Assembly: GCA_900555705.1 (NCBI GenBank)
Contig: USLV01000057.1
Span: 1 to 7,240, forward strand
Reading direction: 5' to 3'
DNA length: 7,240 bases
Origin: an uncultured Oscillospiraceae bacterium
GTDB lineage: Bacteria > Bacillota > Clostridia > Oscillospirales > Acutalibacteraceae
Shown here: positions 1-4,707 of the stretch, piece by piece
How positions within the stretch are numbered: the first letter of the stretch is position 1
How the letters are laid out: every line of letters starts with the position of its first letter
The notes under the pieces: model-generated
Told to the model about the DNA's origin: nothing
The model's input: the letters and a program-made list of their open reading frames with translations, nothing else
The model's database searches: none
Translations under genes and position numbers: made by a program

Positions 1-1
1 T

Positions 2-34
2 TCGTCGGCAGCGTCAGATGTGTATAAGAGACAG
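2..34 (+). other. Illumina Nextera adapter (sequencing artefact)
   Basis: These 33 bases match the Nextera read-1 transposase adapter. Bases 2-15 are the TCGTCGGCAGCGTC primer part, and bases 16-34 are the 19-base Tn5 mosaic end AGATGTGTATAAGAGACAG. This is untrimmed library sequence at a contig end, not genomic DNA and not a natural transposon end. Base 1 is one extra T outside the adapter. Everything upstream of base 35 should be ignored. It also creates false protein ends: the minus-strand gene reads into it as LSLIHI and a stop, and a plus-strand GTG frame starting at base 20 reads MYKRQ. Confidence 0.98.
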
Positions 35-778
35 CATCGGCAGCGGCCAGATCGCCTTACCGGCGGCCGCGATCTCTTCCGCCGCCTTCGCATAATAATA
101 CGCCATGAGGTATTCGCCCGCCTCGGCGCCGAACGCCTCGCCCCAGGTGCCGGTCGCCCCGTACAATGCCGTCAGCTCCGTCGGAATCTCGTCGGCCAGA
201 AGCCGTTCGGCGATCTCGCTGTGATCGCGTTGGGCCCCCAGCAGGCCGATCTCGTTTTCCACCTGCATCATGATGACCGTATGCTGCGTATCATGCTGGG
301 ACAGATGGTTCATCAGACGGCAAAACGCCTGCCGGTCCTTCTCCACCGCCGCCGCACAGAACGGGGAAATGGTGTCGCAGGTGGCATCCCGTGTGCGTTT
401 GATACGAAAATACTGCCGGTCATCCTGCTTGACCCAGCGGGGCACATAATAGCTCTCGCCATTTTTCCAAAGGCCGAACCACAGGAGAATCAGCCGCATA
501 TCCTCCCGTCTCGCCTGCTGCAAAAGCGTATCCAGCAGCGAGAAGTCGAATGCCCCCTCCTCCGGCTCGATGTCCTCCCAGGCAATCGGCAGCAGCACAG
601 TGTTCATATGCAGCTCCCGCAGATAAGGCCAGACCGCCTGCTCCATATACGCGGCGCTGGAGGCAGAGGAGTTGTGCAGCTCGCCTCCCCGCATCAAAAA
701 CGGCGCCCCATCCACGAACAGGGTTTTGATCCCCTTTTCGTCCGGCGCAATATGGGGAAACCGATCAGAAATATTCAT
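35..778 (-). CDS. GH35-like beta-galactosidase, N-terminal part (3' end cut by contig end)
   Basis: The N-terminal 248 residues of a glycoside hydrolase with a GH35/GH42-like TIM barrel, likely releasing beta-galactosyl or related residues from oligosaccharides. The segment around residues 31-42 (RGGELHNSSASS) is typical of the GH35 subgroup that carries a C-terminal DUF5597 domain. The IAWEDIEPEEGAFDF segment (residues 65-79) is the usual strand and loop of the barrel. QVENEIG at 172-178 holds the predicted acid/base Glu176; the nucleophile would lie in the missing part. The family is usually around 500 residues or more, so over half is absent. The start is the ATG at 778-776, preceded by AAGGAG at 791-796. 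Thirty further in-frame codons upstream run through the promoter and are not coding. There is no signal peptide, so it is probably cytoplasmic. It is divergent from the dockerin gene. Family-level call is good; exact substrate is unknown. Confidence 0.85.
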
Positions 779-817
779 AAAAACTTTTCTCTCCTTCCGC
801 TGTATTTTGATAGTTTC

Positions 818-846
818 ACTATAGCACGGCAATTCGGAAAAAGCAA
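818..846 (-). promoter_or_regulatory. sigma-A type promoter of the GH35-like gene
   Basis: On the minus strand, a -35 box TTGCTT (841-846) is separated by exactly 17 bases from a -10 box TATAGT (818-823). The -10 box is preceded by TG and one base (extended -10). It lies 40 bases upstream of the ATG at 778, with AAGGAG in between. Read by eye; no transcript data. Confidence 0.7.
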
Positions 847-905
847 CCCTTTTGTGCGCCACAGACAAATAGCAAGTGAAATGTATTTACAGATATAGAA
901 ACCGA

Positions 906-934
906 TTGCTTTTGAGGATTCTTCGTGTTATGAT
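906..934 (+). promoter_or_regulatory. sigma-A type promoter of the dockerin gene
   Basis: A -35 box TTGCTT (906-911), a 17-base spacer and a -10 box TATGAT (929-934) with an extended TGT in front. It lies 40 bases upstream of the ATG at 975. The layout mirrors the divergent promoter at 818-846: same -35 sequence, same spacer length, same extended -10 and the same distance to the start codon. Confidence 0.72.
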
Positions 935-974
935 AGAAAACCGACACTATACTGCTGGAAGGAGTTCCCCATTC

Positions 975-2831
975 ATGAAAAAACCCTTTGCTCTGCTGAC
1001 GACCGTTTTGCTGCTGCTCGCCGCCTTTCCCGCCGTCACAGTCGGGGCGGTTCCCCCGCCGCGCACCTATCGCCACGATCTGATGATTTCGTCCTACCGG
1101 CCGACGATCGACGGGAAGGTATTTTCGGATGAATGGGGCGCGCCACGCTTCACCTTCCGGGGCTCGAACCCGAAAGAATCGGACGGGAAGCTCCGGCAGA
1201 CCGACGAGGAGAATCCGCTGGTACCGGAGGAGATCAACGGCTATTTCGGCTGGGACAGCGAGAATCTCTATATCGCGGTGACCGTCACCGACCCCGTCCA
1301 CAGCAATAACGCACACAACAAGCTCGATATACATAAGGGCGATTCCCTGATGCTGCGGATCCAGCCCTACGCAGGTGGACCGGAATACATCTGGGGCTTT
1401 ACATATTCCACCTTCGGCCCCAAAGTCCGGATGGCCTATCAGTGGTCGCCGCAGCCGATAGAGCTCCCGAACGGCAAACGGAACAGCTATTTCTATGCCG
1501 ATCTCAGCGAAACCGGCCAACCGGTCACAACCTATGAGCTCGCGATTCCCGCTGCGATGCTTGGCCGCGAGCGGTTCACCACAGGAGACATCCTCCCGAT
1601 TTCAGTTGTGCTCCACCTCACCGACGACGCCGATCCGGAGCACACCGTGACCCCCTCCGGCGCCTACTATGAATGGGGCGTCGGCCTGTTCGACTCATCG
1701 GAGACCGACGAGCGGTGTGAGCTGCATCTCACCGACGGCAGCAAGGTCGAAGGGGATTTTTGCTATCAGTTGTCCGCCGACGGCGTGACGCTGACGAAAT
1801 ACCTTGGCAGCGACAGGGAGGTCACAATCCCGGATCAATTCGAGGGACAGCCGGTGACCGGGATTGCCGCGGGCGCTTTTGCGGGATGCGAAACCGTGTC
1901 CGACATCCGCTGGCCGGAGACGGTTCGGCAGATCGAGAGGGACGCGTTTGCAGGTACGGCGTTCGAGCAGCGGCTGGCGGCCATGCCGGAAGGCCCCGTC
2001 TATGTCGGCCGGATGCTCTGCCGGTATAACCTCCTGCCGAACAGCGCGCTCGGCTTTGATCACCTGCTGATGTTGCGGGAGGATACGATCGGCATTGCGG
2101 ACGGCATCTTCACCGGCGCGCCCGGCGGCATGACGGTATTTGCTCCGGAGCAGACCCGCTGCATCGGCGACAACCCGGAGATCGCCTGGTATCTGCTGCC
2201 GGATACACCGGCGGCCGCCTATGCCGACGCAAACGGCATAGACTATACACCTGTTTCGCGGATCTCCAACGCAGACGGCACGGTTCAGGCCGTCATCGAA
2301 AACCGGGGCGAGCAGTTCACCGAGCTGCGCACAACCGTCCTCGCCACCAGCGAGGAGGACGCATTTCTGAACATGCAGCTCGGCGAGAAGAGCGTGCTGT
2401 ACGCCTTTGATCCGGTGACGGCGGATGGGGAGATCGTCCGCGATCGCGGCGGCTATCTGCTGGTTCCGCCGCCGCAGGAATCCTCCCTCTATGTCTACCA
2501 GCAGGCGCAAAACGGCGACTTCCAGCATCTCCTCAGCGAGGTGCAGAACGGGACGGTCGTCTGGAAATTGTACCGTTTCGGCGTCTATGCACTCTCGGCT
2601 CTGCCGCCCGATGCCTATCGGTTTATACGCGGTGATGTCGACGGAGACGGCTGGATCAACACCACCGATGCCCGGCTCACGCTACAATTTGCAGTCGATA
2701 AACTCTCGCTTTCCGAGAAGGAGCAGGCATTCGCCGATGTCAACGGCGACGGCAACGTAGATACGACGGACGCCCGCCTGATCCTGCAATATGCTGTCGG
2801 GAAGATAGATTCTTTCCCGGCGGGCAGGTAA
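975..2831 (+). CDS. secreted CBM9-like / leucine-rich repeat / dockerin protein
   Basis: A 618-residue exported protein with no recognisable catalytic domain, probably a carbohydrate-binding or adhesive component that docks onto a cohesin scaffold. Residues 1-25 are a signal peptide (MKKP, hydrophobic core, likely cleavage after VGA). Residues about 31-250 resemble a CBM9/DOMON-type sugar-binding domain, with TIDGKVFSDEW at 44-54, DSENLYIAVTVTD at 94-106 and KGDSLMLRI at 121-129. Residues about 265-425 are a BspA-type LRR_5 region (VTIPDQFEGQPVTGIAAGAF and degenerate copies). Residues about 430-545 are beta-rich and unassigned. Residues 551-615 are a type I dockerin with two calcium loops: D554/D556/D558/N562/D565 and D588/N590/D592/D596/D599. 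The recognition pair is Thr-Thr in both loops. The start is the ATG with AAGGAG ten bases upstream (959-964); the frame is open for 33 codons further up, but these cover the promoter. Domain calls are by motif only. Confidence 0.9.
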   Translation: MKKPFALLTTVLLLLAAFPAVTVGAVPPPRTYRHDLMISSYRPTIDGKVFSDEWGAPRFTFRGSNPKESDGKLRQTDEENPLVPEEINGYFGWDSENLYIAVTVTDPVHSNNAHNKLDIHKGDSLMLRIQPYAGGPEYIWGFTYSTFGPKVRMAYQWSPQPIELPNGKRNSYFYADLSETGQPVTTYELAIPAAMLGRERFTTGDILPISVVLHLTDDADPEHTVTPSGAYYEWGVGLFDSSETDERCELHLTDGSKVEGDFCYQLSADGVTLTKYLGSDREVTIPDQFEGQPVTGIAAGAFAGCETVSDIRWPETVRQIERDAFAGTAFEQRLAAMPEGPVYVGRMLCRYNLLPNSALGFDHLLMLREDTIGIADGIFTGAPGGMTVFAPEQTRCIGDNPEIAWYLLPDTPAAAYADANGIDYTPVSRISNADGTVQAVIENRGEQFTELRTTVLATSEEDAFLNMQLGEKSVLYAFDPVTADGEIVRDRGGYLLVPPPQESSLYVYQQAQNGDFQHLLSEVQNGTVVWKLYRFGVYALSALPPDAYRFIRGDVDGDGWINTTDARLTLQFAVDKLSLSEKEQAFADVNGDGNVDTTDARLILQYAVGKIDSFPAGR

Positions 2832-2915
2832 CCGGCCGAAGCGCGGTTTCTCAATGGCAGGATCACGGAATATCTTCTCTTTCACAAAAGGCCTGTTTCC
2901 TCTACAGGGGGATGC

Positions 2916-2960
2916 AGGAAGGCGCGAAGCGCGTTCCTCAGGCGGGGGATATTCCCCCGC
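2916..2960. repeat. pair of intergenic palindromes
   Basis: Two adjacent inverted repeats lie between the convergent dockerin and flavoprotein genes. Bases 2916-2938 form a 5-bp stem (AGGAA/TTCCT), one G-G mismatch, then a 4-bp stem around a GAA loop. Bases 2942-2960 form a perfect 8-bp stem (GCGGGGGA/TCCCCCGC) around TAT. Neither is followed by a T-run on either strand, so they are not classic terminators. A weaker CCTGT/ACAGG pair (2892-2896 and 2904-2908) lies just upstream. They could be a dispersed palindromic element or RNA 3'-end structures; one window cannot decide. Confidence 0.5.
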
Positions 2961-3012
2961 TATGGTATCATAATAGATTTCCTCAGCAATGGGAACTCCC
3001 GCGGGGTATATC

Positions 3013-3049
3013 AAAAACCGCCCGCCTGTTCGAAAAGAACAGGCGGGCG
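3013..3049 (-). terminator. rho-independent terminator closing the minus-strand gene run
   Basis: A perfect 13-bp GC-rich stem (CGCCCGCCTGTTC at 3019-3031 pairing with 3037-3049) with a 5-base loop. On the minus strand it is followed after one base by five Ts (3017-3013). It begins 12 bases after the flavoprotein stop codon. On the plus strand the stem is followed by a T-rich stretch (3051-3063), so it may also stop read-through from the dockerin gene about 190 bases upstream. Confidence 0.92.
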
Positions 3050-3061
3050 ATTGTCTCTTTT

Positions 3062-3655
3062 CTATTTCCAGAGCCCTGCTGCGGCGCGGGCCTCGGCGGC
3101 GGCCGCCTCCGACAGGCCGTCCGTATCCGTCCCACAGGCATGAACCGACGCCTCCAGCGTCGCATGCAGCACGGTCAGCGCCGGGCGAAGCTGCTGCTCG
3201 AGATGGGTTCCCTCCGGATGCGGGCCGCCGGAGACGGTCAGCAGCACCGCCCGCTTTGGACGCGGAATCGGCGGGCGCACACCCCGGACAAACCGCGCAG
3301 CCCAATACCGCTGTTGCCGATCAAGCAGCGCTTTCATCGGCGCGGGAAACGACCGATTATAGACCGGCGAGGCGAAGAGCAACAGATCCGCCGCCTCGAG
3401 CAACCGGTAGAAATCGTCGAGATCCCGCTTCGAGCAGCCGTCCTGCCGGTAACAGAACCGGCAGTCGTCGCAGGCGAGCGGACGGCGGGCAAAGCAGGAA
3501 AACCGCTCGACGGCGATCCCCGGCGGCAGCGCCTCCAGAAAGACGGCAGTCAGCCGGGCGGTCGCCCCATCCGCATGGGGCGAGCCGTCGATCACCAGCA
3601 GCCGCTTATCGCAGCAGAGTTCGCTCCTCGCAGTATTCGCACACAAGCAGATCAC
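3062..3655 (-). CDS. NADPH-dependent FMN reductase / iron-sulfur flavoprotein-like protein
   Basis: A flavodoxin-fold oxidoreductase, probably cytosolic, that binds FMN and moves electrons from NAD(P)H or another donor; the substrate is unknown. With the GTG at 3655 as residue 1, RLLVIDGSPH (residues 18-27) is the first strand and phosphate-binding loop. SPVYNRSFPAPMKALLDR (96-113) is the conserved flavin-loop and helix of the family. Cys62, Cys65, Cys68 and Cys74 form CX2CX2CX5C, the compact motif that ligates a 4Fe-4S cluster in archaeal iron-sulfur flavoprotein Isf; a cluster here is an inference. The start is uncertain. Homology begins at about base 3607, where no ATG, GTG or TTG is suitably placed. 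GTG 3655 and TTG 3646 lie inside pyrB; CTG 3601 or GTG 3595 would give a minimal protein. Translation is likely coupled to pyrB, whose end it overlaps. A terminator follows at once. Confidence 0.82.
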   Translation of the reverse strand: MICLCANTARSELCCDKRLLVIDGSPHADGATARLTAVFLEALPPGIAVERFSCFARRPLACDDCRFCYRQDGCSKRDLDDFYRLLEAADLLLFASPVYNRSFPAPMKALLDRQQRYWAARFVRGVRPPIPRPKRAVLLTVSGGPHPEGTHLEQQLRPALTVLHATLEASVHACGTDTDGLSEAAAAEARAAAGLWK

Positions 3656-4676
3656 CGCTCTTTCGGAAAAGATGGGGCAGATAGGGCTCCGCATGCGTGA
3701 TGCAGCGGGGATTGGCGCAGCACTCGACACTGCCGCGGGGGACGGGATCGAGATGCTTCTGCTCCCCTTCCAGCATCCGCAGCATCAACGCCATCCGGGC
3801 ATAGAGACCATACTCGGTCTGCTCGAAATATTTGGCGCGCGGGTCGTCGTCCACCTCCTGCGTGATCTCATCGACGCGCGGCAGCGGATGCAGCACCACC
3901 AGGTCCGCCTTGGCCCGTCGCATCTTCTCGCCGTCCAGCACATAGACGCCCTTCTGCCGCTGATACTCCTCCTCCGAGTCAAAGCGCTCCCGCTGAATCC
4001 GCGTCATATACAGCACATCCAGCAGCGGCATCGCCTCGCTCAGGCTGTTCAACTCGGTCCAGCGGCAACCGGCGGCGGCGAGGACATCCTTGATATAGGC
4101 GGGAATCCCGAGCTTCGGGGTTGAAATCAGTACAAAGGAGTTGCCGGGAAAGCGCGCCATTGTCTTGATGAGGGAATGCACCGTCCGTCCATTTTTCAGA
4201 TCACCGCAGAGGCCGATGCAGAGTCCGTCGAAGCGCCCCTTCTCCTGACGGAGGGTCACGAGATCGGTCAGCGTCTGGGTCGGGTGCATATGGCCGCCGT
4301 CTCCGGCGTTGATGACCGGGACGCGGGAATAGAGCGAGGCGGCGCGCGCCGAGCCCGCGACCGGATGGCGCATCGCGATGATATCGGCGTAACCGCTGAC
4401 CACCCGGATGGTGTCCTTGAGGCATTCGCCCTTGGAGACGGAGGAATTGTTCGGGTTGTCAAAGCCGATGATCCGCCCCCCCAGCCGCAGCATCGCGGTC
4501 TGGAAGGACATCTGGGTCCGCGTCGACGGCTCATAGAACAGCGTCGCGAGAATTTTTCCCCGACAGGCGCCGTAGTAGTCATCGACATGCGCCCGGATAT
4601 CGCAGGCGAGCTTCGTGATCGCCTCCCATTCCTCGACGCTGTATTCCGAAAGATCGATCAAATGACGCGGTCGCAT
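3606..4676 (-). CDS. pyrB: aspartate carbamoyltransferase catalytic chain with C-terminal PyrI-like zinc module
   Basis: Catalyses carbamoyl phosphate plus L-aspartate to N-carbamoyl-aspartate, the committed step of pyrimidine synthesis, in the cytosol. Carbamoyl-phosphate motif FYEPSTRT is at residues 47-54, the 80s-loop lysine is Lys82 (SSVSKGE), MRHP is at 102-105, GDGGHMHPTQTLTD at 125-138, GDLKNGRTVHS at 158-168 and HPLPRVDEI at 263-271. The sequence is of the E. coli class rather than the short Bacillus class. The catalytic part ends near residue 308; E. coli PyrB is about 311 long. A further 48 residues contain Cys320-X4-Cys325-(ITHAEP)-X14-Cys346-X2-Cys349, which closely matches the zinc domain of PyrI (CPN..CI.HAEP...C.YC). 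PyrI's nucleotide-binding domain is absent. The start is an ATG with AAGGAG nine bases upstream (4686-4691). No pyrimidine attenuator fits in the 31-base gap, so expression probably depends on the upstream gene's promoter. PyrB identity is firm; a zinc site is inferred. Confidence 0.96.
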   Translation of the reverse strand: MRPRHLIDLSEYSVEEWEAITKLACDIRAHVDDYYGACRGKILATLFYEPSTRTQMSFQTAMLRLGGRIIGFDNPNNSSVSKGECLKDTIRVVSGYADIIAMRHPVAGSARAASLYSRVPVINAGDGGHMHPTQTLTDLVTLRQEKGRFDGLCIGLCGDLKNGRTVHSLIKTMARFPGNSFVLISTPKLGIPAYIKDVLAAAGCRWTELNSLSEAMPLLDVLYMTRIQRERFDSEEEYQRQKGVYVLDGEKMRRAKADLVVLHPLPRVDEITQEVDDDPRAKYFEQTEYGLYARMALMLRMLEGEQKHLDPVPRGSVECCANPRCITHAEPYLPHLFRKSGDLLVCEYCEERTLLR

Positions 4677-4707
4677 ACAGGTACACTCCTTATGTAAAGA
4701 CTTGGGT

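Noticed and set aside
16..34. Tn5 mosaic end as evidence for a natural mobile element
   Set aside because: It is directly joined to the Nextera primer sequence, so it comes from library preparation.
20..898. Plus-strand open frame across the glycosidase region
   Set aside because: It starts in the adapter with MYKRQ, lies antisense to a clear GH35-like gene, and its translation is Arg/Pro-rich with no recognisable motif.
819..1520. Minus-strand open frame opposite the start of the dockerin gene
   Set aside because: It covers both promoters and the signal peptide region of a well-supported gene and has no recognisable motif.
2967..2995. Possible minus-strand promoter (TATGAT with a TTCCCA -35 at 17 bases)
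   Set aside because: The -35 match is poor and no minus-strand gene lies downstream before the end of the dockerin gene.
2912..3700. Plus-strand open frame across the intergenic region and flavoprotein
   Set aside because: It runs through the palindromes and terminator hairpin and antisense to the flavodoxin motifs. Composition is Arg-rich and uninformative.
3656..3730. ATG at 3730 or 3694 as the flavoprotein start
   Set aside because: These would add 39 to 51 residues overlapping the PyrB zinc module, with no flavodoxin homology and no convincing ribosome binding site.
4677..4707. Pyrimidine attenuator or PyrR binding site in front of pyrB
   Set aside because: The gap is only 31 bases and holds a ribosome site. 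There is no room for an antiterminator and terminator pair, and no hairpin is visible.
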